From positions 868,001 to 932,000 of the forward strand of contig OZ244892.1 of the NCBI GenBank assembly GCA_965221465.1: a DNA stretch of 64,000 bases. The letters are read 5' to 3'. Below the pieces are notes generated by a model. The model worked only from the letters and a program-made list of their open reading frames with translations. It ran no database searches and was not told the origin of the DNA. This document shows positions 18,342 through 27,544 of this stretch, one piece after another. Source of the stretch: Azophilus sp965221465. Its GTDB lineage: Bacteria > Pseudomonadota > Gammaproteobacteria > Pseudomonadales > Azotimanducaceae. A program made the position numbers and the translations under genes. Within the stretch, counting starts at the first letter, position 1; every line of letters starts with the position of its first letter.

Positions 18342-19896
18342 CGGGAGTAATCCGCACCAGGACATCGGGGTTGTTCATCACCACGTACAAGGCGCCGAAA
18401 GGCCCGAACTCCAGATCGCGGACACGGCCGAGACCCTTGAACAGCATTTCTTCGTCGACGATCCGGTCGTCCTCGATGGCATAGAGCCACAACTCTTCCA
18501 GGCCGAGGGAACCCACGAGCAATTTGTGGCGCCATGCGGGAAAGAGGGGGCTGTCGCTGAACACCAGGGGGGCGACGGCTTTCGACGGTGTCCACTGCAC
18601 TACCGGTTGCCGCATTCCCGGACGGTGGGTGAACTCGGAGACCGTCGCGCCGCTGTAGTCGATGCCGTAGGTGATGACCGGCCAGCCGTAGTTGGCGCCG
18701 GCCTCCAGGATGTTGAGTTCGTCGCCGCCACGGGGGCCGTGGTCGGTAGACCAGATGACGCCGGTCGCCGGGTGGCGCGTCAGTCCCTGGGTATTGCGGT
18801 TGCCGATGCTGAAGATGGCGGGCAGTGCGCCGGGTTTGTCGACGAAGGGGTTTTCTGCGGGAATGGTGCCGTCCCGATTGATGCGGAAGACCTTGCCCGT
18901 GGCCTTGGCGAGGTTCTGGGAATCTTCGGCCCGACCCATGTCCCCGATGGTGAACAGCAGGCGTCCGGCATCGTCGAACTGCAGCCGGCAACCCCAGCGG
19001 TTGCCGCCGGCCACGCGCAACGACTCGCCGGCATCGAACAGGAGTTGCTGGTCGATCCATCGGTAGCCGTCGACCCGTCCCCGCACGATTCGAGTCAGCC
19101 CGGGCGCGTCGGCGTCGTCGGGGTCGCCTTCGGAGTAACTGTAGGCAAGGTAGATCCAACCGTTCGAATCGAATTGGGGATCGAGTGCGAGGTCCATCAG
19201 GCCTGCGGTGGACATTCCGGTAAACACCTCGGGCAGTCCGGTTACCGGCTGCAGGTCGATCGTACCGTTGCGCAGCCAGCGCAGGCCTCCGCCCTTTTCC
19301 GTGATCAGGGCATCTGTGGTCGAAGTGAATTCCATGGCCCACGGAGTCCTGAGTTCTCCGGCGCCCAGCACCTGCAATTGCAGTCGGTAGTCGCGGGATT
19401 CAACCGTCTCCGGCAGGGTCTCGTAGGCGGGGCGGGTTGTCCCCTGCATGGCCGTTATGTATTCGGCCAGCGCCAGGGCTTCGTCGTCCGAAACGACATC
19501 CACCCACGCGGGCATGTCCGTGTCGGCGATTCCCCACTTGATGTTCTGGTAGATCGTGAACAGGTCGCGCCCGTACTGCCACCGATGCTTCACCAGCGGG
19601 CTCGCGGAAGCGCCCTGCATGGCTCGCCCGTGGCAGCTCGCGCAGTGCAGCGCATACAGCGCTATCGGATCGATGTTCGCCGGAGGCTCTTCCCCAGCCG
19701 GTGCCGTCTCTCCATCCGCGGATGCGGCTGCACGCCCGTGTATCGGGCCGGCCAGCGCAATAGCGAGCAGCATCGCGATAGAGACCCAAAGCGAAGGCGA
19801 CAGCGCCATTGGCGCAGCGATTCTGTCGGCGGCTTCGGACAGGGACGCTCGCACCGGGACCGATGTCACTTCTGGAAACGCACTGATGCGGCGCAT
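18310..19896 (-). CDS. Cytochrome c-PQQ-dependent sugar dehydrogenase fusion
   Basis: A 528-residue exported protein. ATG at 19896 follows AAGGAG at 11-bp spacing; an internal ATG at 19809 would start right at the hydrophobic signal (LWVSIAMLLAIALAGPI). A c-type haem site HCASCHG with the axial Met in DTDMPAWV forms the N-terminal domain (about residues 75-160). The rest is the soluble aldose/glucose-sorbosone dehydrogenase beta-propeller: TPWAMEFTSTTDALITEKGG, TAGLMDLALDPQF, NRNTQGLTRHP, DHGPRGGDELN. The fusion would pass electrons from PQQ to haem in one chain. It follows the YtcJ-like gene by 49 bp and may be co-transcribed. Confidence 0.87.
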   Translation of the reverse strand: MRRISAFPEVTSVPVRASLSEAADRIAAPMALSPSLWVSIAMLLAIALAGPIHGRAAASADGETAPAGEEPPANIDPIALYALHCASCHGRAMQGASASPLVKHRWQYGRDLFTIYQNIKWGIADTDMPAWVDVVSDDEALALAEYITAMQGTTRPAYETLPETVESRDYRLQLQVLGAGELRTPWAMEFTSTTDALITEKGGGLRWLRNGTIDLQPVTGLPEVFTGMSTAGLMDLALDPQFDSNGWIYLAYSYSEGDPDDADAPGLTRIVRGRVDGYRWIDQQLLFDAGESLRVAGGNRWGCRLQFDDAGRLLFTIGDMGRAEDSQNLAKATGKVFRINRDGTIPAENPFVDKPGALPAIFSIGNRNTQGLTRHPATGVIWSTDHGPRGGDELNILEAGANYGWPVITYGIDYSGATVSEFTHRPGMRQPVVQWTPSKAVAPLVFSDSPLFPAWRHKLLVGSLGLEELWLYAIEDDRIVDEEMLFKGLGRVRDLEFGPFGALYVVMNNPDVLVRITPVSDPLAKQQR

Positions 19897-19945
19897 GCCG
19901 TTGCTGTCTCCTTGTTGCGGGCCGAGTCCGAGCCCGATTCGACGA

Positions 19946-21700
19946 TCAGGTACCGCCTGCAAGCGTGGGGCGCGAGTAGACGAATTCGCCGCCGATCATC
20001 GTGTCGGTGACGGTTACTTCGTGCAGTTCGGTCGCGGGGATTTCATGGGGGTCGCGGTCCAGGACAATGAGGTCGGCCAGCATGCCGGGCTCGAGACGCC
20101 CGAGTTTCGCGTCGGTGCCCATCTGGATTGCGGAATTTACCGTGTACAGTTCGATGGCCTCGGCGACCGTGATCGCTTCGTTGCCGCCGAAGCTGCGCGC
20201 TCCGCCGCCGGGCACCTGACGGGTCACCATGGTTTCGATGCCGATCCAGGGGTTGGGGGAGGGAACCACGGACCAGTCCGACCCGGGCACCACCAGCGGC
20301 CCCGCATCGATGGCGGCGCGCAACGGCCAGACCCGGGCGCTGCGCTCCTCGCCCACGGCAATGGCAATGTCGTCGCTGATCGGGCTGGGGCTCCAGAGAT
20401 AGGGGGAAAATTCGAGTGTGGCGCCGAGTTCCCGGGCGAGGGACAGGTCTTCCCGGGCAACGAAGGTGCAATGCCCCGGGTTGTGCCGCAAGCCGCTGTC
20501 GCCATTGGCCTTCCGGGCTGCCTGGACAGCCCGCAGCGCGGCCCGTACGGCTGCATCCCCGGCCGTGTGAAACTTGACGGTCAAGCCCATCGAATCGAAG
20601 CGGACGGTTGCCTCGTCCAGCACCTCCCGGGTCTGAAACAGCATGCCGTAGCGGCTGGCTTCGTCGTCCCTGCCGGGCAGGGTATCCGCGTACGGTTCCA
20701 GCATGGCCGCCGTATGGCTCTGGGTCGGCACGCCGTCGAGCATGATCTTGATGCAGTCGGGGAACAGCCACTCGCGCCGGTACCGTTCGCGCTCTTCGAT
20801 CACCGTCTCCAGTTCCGGCAACTCCGGAGTCCAGGGCAGGCAGAGCCGGACGCGCTGTTTCAACGTGCCTCGATCGGCCGCCTCGGCATAGGCCCGCGCC
20901 TCTTTCGGGCCCGAGGTGGTGAAACCCGTGTAGGCTTCCTCGAACGAGGTGATGCCGAACGACAGCATTTGCCCGGTGGCCCAGTCGAGGGCCTCGCGTA
21001 CGGCCTCGTCGCTGTCTTCGGGGATGTGCGGACGGACCAGGTTGTTGGCTCCCTCGTGCAGAACGCCGGTCGGTTCGCCATCGGGGTCGCGCTCGACGAT
21101 GCCGCCTTCGGGATTTGGCGTTTCCCGGGTGATGCCGGCGATTTCCAGGGCTCTCGTGTTGGCCCAGGCGCTGTGGGCGCTGGTGTCGCCGAGAAACACC
21201 GGGTTGTCGGGGGAGATGTCGTCGATCATGCGGCGATGGGGCGCGCCGCCAAGGGCGGAATCGTCCCATTGGCCGCCGGTGATCCATTCGCCGGGTTCCG
21301 CAGTTGCCACGCAGTCCCTGAGGTGAGTTCTCAGTGTCTCCAGATTAGAGCCCTGTGGAATGACGCAGCGGCTTGCCTGGATACCTGCAAAGATCGGATG
21401 CACGTGCATGTCGTGAAAACCGGGGAGGACGACCTTGCCCTCGAGTTTGACGGTTCGAGTCGTCGGCCCGGCAAGGGCGGAGACCGTGGCGCTGTCGCCG
21501 GCCGCCACGATCTCCCCTGCGCGGATCGCCAGGGCTTCCACCCGGGGCTGGGCAGGGTTCAGCGTGTAAATGCTGCCGTCGATCAGCACGAGGTCGGCTG
21601 CCGGTGCGCCCGGGTCAGCCCCATCGCCCGGCGACGGTTCGCAGCCCGCCAGCGCGCACAGGCAGGCGATCGACAGACTCGTTCGCAGCAATCGGATCAC
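19946..21700 (-). CDS. Lipoprotein amidohydrolase, YtcJ-like (Amidohydro_3)
   Basis: A 584-residue protein from a GTG at 21700 preceded by GAGGA at six bases. The signal VIRLLRTSLSIACLCALAGC ends in a lipobox LAGC. The metal motif is HDMHVHP, followed by segments typical of the YtcJ/Amidohydro_3 subfamily: ITGGQWDDSAL, LKQRVRLCLPW, HTAGDAAVRAAL, PGSDWSVVPSPNPW. Members hydrolyse N-substituted amides or formamides; the substrate is unknown. This is the third amidohydrolase in the first 22 kb and the second that is lipidated. Confidence 0.88.
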   Translation of the reverse strand: MIRLLRTSLSIACLCALAGCEPSPGDGADPGAPAADLVLIDGSIYTLNPAQPRVEALAIRAGEIVAAGDSATVSALAGPTTRTVKLEGKVVLPGFHDMHVHPIFAGIQASRCVIPQGSNLETLRTHLRDCVATAEPGEWITGGQWDDSALGGAPHRRMIDDISPDNPVFLGDTSAHSAWANTRALEIAGITRETPNPEGGIVERDPDGEPTGVLHEGANNLVRPHIPEDSDEAVREALDWATGQMLSFGITSFEEAYTGFTTSGPKEARAYAEAADRGTLKQRVRLCLPWTPELPELETVIEERERYRREWLFPDCIKIMLDGVPTQSHTAAMLEPYADTLPGRDDEASRYGMLFQTREVLDEATVRFDSMGLTVKFHTAGDAAVRAALRAVQAARKANGDSGLRHNPGHCTFVAREDLSLARELGATLEFSPYLWSPSPISDDIAIAVGEERSARVWPLRAAIDAGPLVVPGSDWSVVPSPNPWIGIETMVTRQVPGGGARSFGGNEAITVAEAIELYTVNSAIQMGTDAKLGRLEPGMLADLIVLDRDPHEIPATELHEVTVTDTMIGGEFVYSRPTLAGGT

Positions 21701-21830
21701 GTTATTCCTCCATTGGCTCTGAGCGCGGAGAACAACACGGCAACCCCGGTGGGATTCGCCGTGCGCGAGCAATTGTTCGCATCTTTGCTTCAGAGTCAAT
21801 ACGGCTTGTCCCCATGGCGAGCACGCATCC

Positions 21831-21881
21831 GTCACCAGATTTCGTCGCAAGGGCGTCGAGGCTCCGTCCTGCGCGGCAGCG
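21831..21881 (+). repeat. Dispersed repeat (copy B)
   Basis: This 51-bp stretch just beyond the 3' end of the amino-acid permease gene matches the minus strand of 7661-7709 at about 80% by eye (shared core TCGTCGC(A/G)AGGGCGTCGAGG). Copy B lacks the second half present in copy A, so it may be a truncated copy. Confidence 0.5.
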
Positions 21882-21885
21882 TTTC

Positions 21886-23343
21886 TCAACGCGATTCCCA
21901 TTCGCCGAGCATCTGGTAATGCTGCCGTCGCCTGTCCATGTCCTGGCCGGCGCGTCGCAGCAGATAGCCCGCGATTCCGAGGGACATCCAGATGCCGATC
22001 GCTGCGAATTCCAGCGGCTGCAACTGGCCGGGGCTGCCGGGCAAGACCATCAACAGCACCAGTACGGCGGAAACCAGGGCGCCGCAGATCATCGTCGGCC
22101 GGCTCGTGCGGTAAGGCCGATTCATGTCCGGATGGGTCTGGCGCAGCCGAATGGCGGTGAGGCAGGTCATCAGGAGGGCGGAGACGAATGCCAGGGAACC
22201 GCTGTTGACGATCGGCACCAGGGCCGCCTGGCCGACCGGAGGGCCGGCAAGCGAGATGGCGCCGACGAACAGTATGGCGTTGACGGGTGTGCGATGCCGC
22301 GCATGCACCCGGGCGAACCAGAGCGGCAACATGCCGCCGCGGCCGAGGGAGAACAACAACCTCGACGAGGCGATGTACACGCCGTTCAGGGTCGAAAGCA
22401 GGCCGAGCAGCGCTGCGAACAGCACGAGTTGCGCGGCCCATTCGTACCCGAAAGCCAGCCGGAATATCTCGGCGGTGGGCATGGCGTCCCGGTCCTCGAG
22501 AAATGCCGCCAGTTGATCGGGGGTGGAACTCATCCCCAGCGCCAGCACGATCAGCACATAGAACAGGGCCCCGAGCACGATGCAGGCCAGTATCGCTGTC
22601 CCGATCCGCCTGGGTTCGAGGGCGACGCCGGCTTCCTCCGCAGCCTGTGGAATCGCGTCGAAGCCGGCCAAGAAGTAGGGGGCGACCACCAGGACCGGGA
22701 TGATGGAGGCGGGCACGGCAACCCAGAGCGGGCCTTCACTCGAGAACAGCGGAGCCAGGTTGCCGAGGCTTCCCTTGACCAGCGCCACGGAAACGAACAC
22801 CAGAGCGCAAAGCGCCAGCGCGGAAATCGTGAGCGTCTGGAACCCGGTCGAGTTCCTCGTGCCTCGATAGTTCAGGAAAACGAGAAACGCGCCCAGAACG
22901 ATGCCGGGCAGCAGGTTCGACATCCGCACGGCATAGCCGCCCACGACATAAAGGGGCTCGCCGATCAGCGAGGGCAACAGGGTTTCGACCAGCAGCCCGA
23001 TGGCGATGGTCTCGAACGGCGCGATGGCAATGTAACCGAGGGCCAGCGCGCAGGCCGTGAGGAAGGCGACAAAGGGACCGAACGCCTTGTAGACAAAGGC
23101 CGCTTCCCCGCCGGCCACGGGCATGGCAGCGGTCAGTTCGGCGTAACACCTGCCCACTGGCAACAGGAAAACGCCGCACAGGACAAACGCCAGCATGGCG
23201 CCCAGGGCACCGCCGTCGCTCAACCAGCGGCCCGCGTAGATGACCCAGCCGATGCCGATGATGGCGCCGAGGCCGATCGCCACGTAGCTGCGGAAGCCGA
23301 TGGACTTGTCCAGGATTGGCCTTGCCAAAGCTCGATCCGACAT
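21886..23343 (-). CDS. APC-superfamily amino acid permease
   Basis: A 485-residue transporter with about 12 hydrophobic segments. ATG at 23343 follows GAGGAG at six bases. The first helix reads GFRSYVAIGLGAIIGIGWVI, carrying the GxIIGxG motif for substrate backbone binding; AFGPFVAFLTACALALGYIA and GFDAIPQAAEEAG follow in the expected positions. It moves amino acids or amines by proton symport or exchange. It is upstream of and co-directional with the YtcJ-like amidohydrolase, which could release or use its substrate. Confidence 0.9.
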   Translation of the reverse strand: MSDRALARPILDKSIGFRSYVAIGLGAIIGIGWVIYAGRWLSDGGALGAMLAFVLCGVFLLPVGRCYAELTAAMPVAGGEAAFVYKAFGPFVAFLTACALALGYIAIAPFETIAIGLLVETLLPSLIGEPLYVVGGYAVRMSNLLPGIVLGAFLVFLNYRGTRNSTGFQTLTISALALCALVFVSVALVKGSLGNLAPLFSSEGPLWVAVPASIIPVLVVAPYFLAGFDAIPQAAEEAGVALEPRRIGTAILACIVLGALFYVLIVLALGMSSTPDQLAAFLEDRDAMPTAEIFRLAFGYEWAAQLVLFAALLGLLSTLNGVYIASSRLLFSLGRGGMLPLWFARVHARHRTPVNAILFVGAISLAGPPVGQAALVPIVNSGSLAFVSALLMTCLTAIRLRQTHPDMNRPYRTSRPTMICGALVSAVLVLLMVLPGSPGQLQPLEFAAIGIWMSLGIAGYLLRRAGQDMDRRRQHYQMLGEWESR

Positions 23344-23461
23344 CAGGCGCTCCTCGTGTTTACGGGTACGAACCCGGTTGGCAAACATCCATCCCGGGCT
23401 GGTTCATTCGTTAACAGGTCGGGTGAGTATCTGCGTGATGTCATGAATGCATTCGGCGAAC

Positions 23462-24709
23462 TCAGGCCCGCGCCGGCACGATGCGCACGCCGCGATGCCC
23501 GGCGAGGTCGACGAAGCCTGACCTGTCCACCCGGCCGTTCAAGTTCTGGCTGGTGCAGCCGAGATCGACATAGTCGACGACCTCGCGTCCCTCGGGCGTT
23601 TCCGGATCGACCGCGCGCACCACGCCCTCCGGGTTCAGGCGGCACGGCACGAAGCCGAACTCTGCGGTCTTGCCTTCGGCGAGCCTGACGTAGCCGAGCG
23701 CGGTCATTCGCGCCTCGCGGTGCAGCGGCATCAGCGGCCAGCCCTTGCGCGGCGCCACGCCGTAATAGTCCGAGTCGTCGTCGAGAACCGGCATTTGGGC
23801 AATCAACTCCTTCGGCCAGCGGTCGAGCCGGACGTCGAAGACGAAGTGACCGAGCCCGTAGAACACGGGCCGGTCGCGATACCACTCCATGCCTCGCAGG
23901 ACGTGCTGGTGATGGCCGACGACGATGTCCACACCCTCGTCGATGCAGAGGCGCGCGGTACGCAGTTCGTGGTCGGTCAGGTGATGGGCCTTGAAGTGGT
24001 CGCCCCAGTGGAAGCTGGCGACGACGATGTCCGCCTGCTGCCGGGCAGAGGCGATATCGGCCACGAGGTTGTCGTGGTCGGTCGGGTCGGGCACCGTGGC
24101 AATGCGCGGGTCGGCGCCGGGCATGTAGTAGTCGTCGATCAGATCCTGGTAGAAATTGCGTGCCCTGAGCGGCGCCAGCCCGGGCTGGCTGCCCCGAGCC
24201 TCGAACCCCCGGGGAAAGACAGAGGCGTAAGCCAGGTAGGCCACTTTCAGGCCGCCGGTTTCGACGATCGCGGCAGCGCGGGCTTCCTCGAGGCTGCCGC
24301 CCGCGCCGCAGGTGGCGACGCCCTGCTCGTGCAGGCGTTGCCGATTCTCGAGCATCACTTCGCGCCCACCATCGAGGATGTGATTGTTGGCGAGCGACAG
24401 CACGTCGAAGCCGGCTCGGCTCAGCGCGTCGAGATTGTGTGCCGGGGGCACCAGGGCCGCCCCGGCACTGGGCACGGAGCGGGGATTGTCGGAGTAGGGC
24501 CCCTCCATGTTGCCGAACAGCACGTCGGGGATGGCGAGCAGGTCGCGCACCGGCGCATAGGCCTCATCCGGCCGCTCGCGGTCGGTCAGCAGGTCGCCGA
24601 CGAAACCGAGCATCGCATCGCGCCCGGCGGCGCGCGCCGAGGCGGGGCTGCCGATGAAGGCGAACAAGCCGGCCGCCGCACTGGACTTGACGAAATCTCT
24701 TCGTTGCAT
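23462..24709 (-). CDS. CapA-family metallophosphoesterase-like protein, Tat-exported
   Basis: A 415-residue protein starting MQRRDFVKSSAAAGLFAFIG, a twin-arginine signal (RRDF), with AGGAAACGAGGC before the ATG. The PGA_cap (CapA) domain shows FVGDLLTDR, DVLFGNMEGPYSD, DVLSLANNHILDGG, ASFHWGDHF and VVGHHQHVLRG, the metal-binding Asp/Asn/His set of the calcineurin-like fold. CapA proteins are tied to poly-gamma-glutamate export in Bacillus; in Gram-negatives the role is usually unknown. It is followed after 118 bp by the permease gene. Confidence 0.87.
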   Translation of the reverse strand: MQRRDFVKSSAAAGLFAFIGSPASARAAGRDAMLGFVGDLLTDRERPDEAYAPVRDLLAIPDVLFGNMEGPYSDNPRSVPSAGAALVPPAHNLDALSRAGFDVLSLANNHILDGGREVMLENRQRLHEQGVATCGAGGSLEEARAAAIVETGGLKVAYLAYASVFPRGFEARGSQPGLAPLRARNFYQDLIDDYYMPGADPRIATVPDPTDHDNLVADIASARQQADIVVASFHWGDHFKAHHLTDHELRTARLCIDEGVDIVVGHHQHVLRGMEWYRDRPVFYGLGHFVFDVRLDRWPKELIAQMPVLDDDSDYYGVAPRKGWPLMPLHREARMTALGYVRLAEGKTAEFGFVPCRLNPEGVVRAVDPETPEGREVVDYVDLGCTSQNLNGRVDRSGFVDLAGHRGVRIVPARA

Positions 24710-24828
24710 GGCCTCGTTTCCTGTGGTTCGACTCGACGATTGTGTCACAAGGCTCGGTCTGCTCGAACGGTTTTGCCGCCCGGTGCTTGTTTCGGTATAC
24801 GGACCTGTGTGACCGTTCGGTGCAGGGT

Positions 24829-24915
24829 TGGTGCCTGGGGAGAGACTCGAACTCTCACATGGTTGCCCATACCAGATTTTGAGTCTGGCGCGTCTACCGA
24901 TTTCGCCACCCAGGC
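24829..24915 (-). tRNA. tRNA-Leu (anticodon CAA)
   Basis: On the minus strand the acceptor stem GCCTGGG (24915-24909) pairs with CCCAGGC before discriminator A and an encoded CCA (24831-24829). The anticodon stem-loop is CCAGA-CTCAAAA-TCTGG, giving anticodon CAA for UUG codons. A long variable arm (GTATGGGCAACCAT) and T-loop GTTCGAGTC are present, typical of class II tRNA-Leu. A TAAGAT at 24950-24955 (minus strand) may be its -10 box. Confidence 0.95.
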
Positions 24916-25016
24916 AGAGGTGTGGACTGTGCGAACCGTTGGGCGGCGCATCTTACCACCGTGGTTCGGGGGTGCGTAGAATGCGCAGGCTCCGTTTGAA
25001 TGGTCGGTAAAGCCAG

Positions 25017-26030
25017 TTGCAGAGATCGGATTTCGCCTACGAGCTTCCCCCCGGGCTGATTGCCCAGGCGCCGCTGCCGGTGCGGGAACAGAGCCGCCTG
25101 CTTTGCGTGGCTGAAAAAGGCGTTCACCACAGGCGTTTCAGCGAGTTGCCCGAAGTGCTGCGCTCCGGCGACCTGCTGGTGCTGAACGACACCCGGGTCA
25201 TCAATGCGCGCCTGCGAGGGGTCAAGGACAGCGGCGGCAGCGTCGAGTTACTGGTGGAGCGCATCGAGTCGGACCGGGTGGCGCTCTGCCAGGCACGATC
25301 GAGCAAGCCCTTGAAGCCGGGGCGAGCCGTGGATGTTCGGGGCTGCCGGCTCGCCGTGATCGAGCGGTCGGACGAGTTCTTTCGGCTCGAGTTTCCAACG
25401 GCGGTGACCGAGTTCCTGGAAGAGCACGGAGAAACGCCGCTTCCTCCCTATATCGAGCGTGCTCCGGAGCCGTGCGACAGCCTGCGCTACCAGACGGTGT
25501 ATGCGACGAAGCCGGGCGCGGTGGCGGCGCCGACGGCGGGTTTGCACTTCTCGGAAGTACTGTTCGAATCGCTCGAAGCACGTGGAATCGGCACGGCCAG
25601 GGTCACGCTTCACGTCGGCGCCGGCACCTTTCAGCCCGTGCGTGTCGACGATCTCGGCCGCCATCGCATGCACACCGAGCGATACGAGGTTTCCGAAGCT
25701 GCGGCAAGGAGCATCCGAGCCTGTCGGGAGCGGGGCGGTCGCGTGGTGGCCGTCGGCACAACGGTGGTGCGCACGTTGGAAGCTGCCGCTCGACCGGCCG
25801 GAGCAGTCGATTCAGGCTCGGGCGAGACCAGTCTCTTCATCACGCCGGGGTTTCGGTTTCGAGTCGTCGACGCCCTGGTAACGAACTTCCACCTGCCGGA
25901 ATCCACGCTGTTGATGCTGGTGTGCGCGTTTGCCGGCTACCAGCGCGTGATGGCAGCCTACGACGCAGCGGTCGCAAACCGCTACCGGTTCTTCAGCTAC
26001 GGCGATGCCATGTTCACCGAGCGTTACTAG
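25017..26030 (+). CDS. queA: S-adenosylmethionine:tRNA ribosyltransferase-isomerase
   Basis: A 337-residue enzyme of queuosine synthesis that adds the epoxycyclopentanediol ring to preQ1 in tRNA. The start is a TTG at 25017, because the protein then begins QRSDFAYELPPGLIAQAP as the family requires; there is only a weak ribosome site. Conserved parts include LLVLNDTRVINARL, PPYIERAP, YQTVYATKPGAVAAPTAGLH, HVGAGTFQPV and TNFHLPESTLLMLVCAFAG. It precedes tgt by 67 bp, the usual queuosine gene pair. Confidence 0.96.
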   Translation: MQRSDFAYELPPGLIAQAPLPVREQSRLLCVAEKGVHHRRFSELPEVLRSGDLLVLNDTRVINARLRGVKDSGGSVELLVERIESDRVALCQARSSKPLKPGRAVDVRGCRLAVIERSDEFFRLEFPTAVTEFLEEHGETPLPPYIERAPEPCDSLRYQTVYATKPGAVAAPTAGLHFSEVLFESLEARGIGTARVTLHVGAGTFQPVRVDDLGRHRMHTERYEVSEAAARSIRACRERGGRVVAVGTTVVRTLEAAARPAGAVDSGSGETSLFITPGFRFRVVDALVTNFHLPESTLLMLVCAFAGYQRVMAAYDAAVANRYRFFSYGDAMFTERY

Positions 26031-26097
26031 CCGTGTCTGGCATTGGCGCGCCAAGCGAGCACTGAAATGCACGAAACTCGCCCGAGAGGACACCAGG

Positions 26098-27219
26098 GTG
26101 TTTGAAATCGTGGCCCGCTACGGGGCGGCGCGGCGGGGCCGATTGACCACGGCGCACGGCACCGTGGAGACGCCCGTTTTCATGCCCTGCGGCACCTATG
26201 GCACGGTCAAGGCCATGGCGCCCGATGCGCTTTGGGAAGTCGGCACCCAGATCCTCCTTGGCAACACCTTTCACCTGATGCTGCGTCCGGGCGACGCGGT
26301 AATCCGGGACCTGGGCGGCCTGCATGCCTTCATGGGCTGGGAAGGCCCCATTCTCACCGACAGCGGCGGCTTCCAGGTGTGGAGCCTTGGCGAGTTGCGC
26401 AAGATCGACGAGGACGGCGTGTCGTTCCGTTCGCCGGTGAACGGCGACCGGGCAAGGCTGACCCCGGAGCGCTCCATCGAAGTGCAATGCAACCTGGGCA
26501 CCGACATTGCGATGGTGTTCGACGATTGCACGTCCTGGCCCGCATCGGAAGCCGATGCCCGATCCTCCATGGAACGGTCGCTCGACTGGGCGGCGCGCAG
26601 CAAGGCGGCGTTCGAGGCGGCGGGCGGCGCCGAGGTCCGGGCGCTCTACGGCATCGTGCAGGGCGGCATGTACGCCGGCTTGCGGCGGGCGAGCCTGGCC
26701 GGGCTGATCGAGACCGGATTCGACGGCTACGCGATCGGCGGCCTGTCGGTGGGGGAGCCCAAGGCGGAAATGGATGCCGTGCTGGAGACCATCGTTCCCG
26801 CGATGCCCGAAGACCGCCCGCGCTACCTGATGGGCGTGGGCACGCCGGAAGACCTGGTGCGCGGCCTGCAGCTCGGCATCGACATGTTCGACTGCGTCAT
26901 GCCGACCCGCAACGCTCGCAACGGCTACCTGTTCACCAGCCGCGGCACCCTCAAGATCCGCAACGCCCGGCATCGAACCGCGGACGTGCCGCTGGATGCG
27001 GACTGTTCCTGCTACACCTGTTCGAACTTCTCCCGGGCCTACCTGCATCATCTCGACCGCTGCGGCGAGATGCTCGGCCCGATGCTGATGACGCACCACA
27101 ATCTGCACTACTACCACGACCTGATGGGTCGATTGCGCGGGTCTATCGAAACGGGTACATTGCCGGGCCTCGTCAGCACCCTCAACGACGGATGGAATAC
27201 GCAAGATGAGTCTCTTTGA
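26098..27219 (+). CDS. tgt: Queuine tRNA-ribosyltransferase
   Basis: A 373-residue enzyme exchanging guanine-34 for preQ1 in Asn, Asp, His and Tyr tRNAs. GTG at 26098 follows GAGAGGA. The catalytic aspartates lie in LTDSGGFQVWS and FDCVMPTRNARNG; zinc ligands are in CSCYTCSNF with the downstream histidine in YLHHL. The 3' end overlaps yajC by 14 bp, so queA, tgt, yajC, secD and secF form one run of genes. Confidence 0.97.
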   Translation: MFEIVARYGAARRGRLTTAHGTVETPVFMPCGTYGTVKAMAPDALWEVGTQILLGNTFHLMLRPGDAVIRDLGGLHAFMGWEGPILTDSGGFQVWSLGELRKIDEDGVSFRSPVNGDRARLTPERSIEVQCNLGTDIAMVFDDCTSWPASEADARSSMERSLDWAARSKAAFEAAGGAEVRALYGIVQGGMYAGLRRASLAGLIETGFDGYAIGGLSVGEPKAEMDAVLETIVPAMPEDRPRYLMGVGTPEDLVRGLQLGIDMFDCVMPTRNARNGYLFTSRGTLKIRNARHRTADVPLDADCSCYTCSNFSRAYLHHLDRCGEMLGPMLMTHHNLHYYHDLMGRLRGSIETGTLPGLVSTLNDGWNTQDESL

Positions 27220-27544
27220 ATCGGCCTGGGCCGCGGACGCCGGCGGGGGAGGCGGCTCCGGCCTCGTCAACATCCTCTTTCTGGGTGGGTTCGTACTCAT
27301 CTTCTACTTCCTGCTCATCCGCCCCCAGAGCAAGCGCCGCAAGGAGCACGCGGCCCTGGTCTCAGGCCTTTCCAAGGGCGATGAAGTCATCACCGCCGGC
27401 GGGCTGGCGGGCAACATCACCAAGGTCGAGGACGACTTCGTCAAGGTGCAGCTCGCCTCGAAGATCGAGGTTCGCATCCAGAAGACCGCGGTCAGCGCCA
27501 CCCTGCCCAAAGGCACTCTGAAATCGCTGGATGAGCCGAACTAG
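27206..27544 (+). CDS. yajC: Sec translocon accessory protein YajC
   Basis: A 112-residue inner-membrane protein with one transmembrane helix (LVNILFLGGFVLIFYFLLI) followed by the family motif RPQSKRRKEH and GDEVITAGGLAGNITKV. It assists the SecDF complex in protein export. It overlaps tgt by 14 bp and secD by 14 bp, a tightly packed arrangement. Confidence 0.96.
   Translation: MSLFESAWAADAGGGGGSGLVNILFLGGFVLIFYFLLIRPQSKRRKEHAALVSGLSKGDEVITAGGLAGNITKVEDDFVKVQLASKIEVRIQKTAVSATLPKGTLKSLDEPN

Noticed and set aside
24740..24750. TTGTGTCACAA as a CRP or other operator upstream of the CapA-like gene
   Set aside because: An 11-bp palindrome alone is too short, and it does not fit the CRP spacing; left unassigned.
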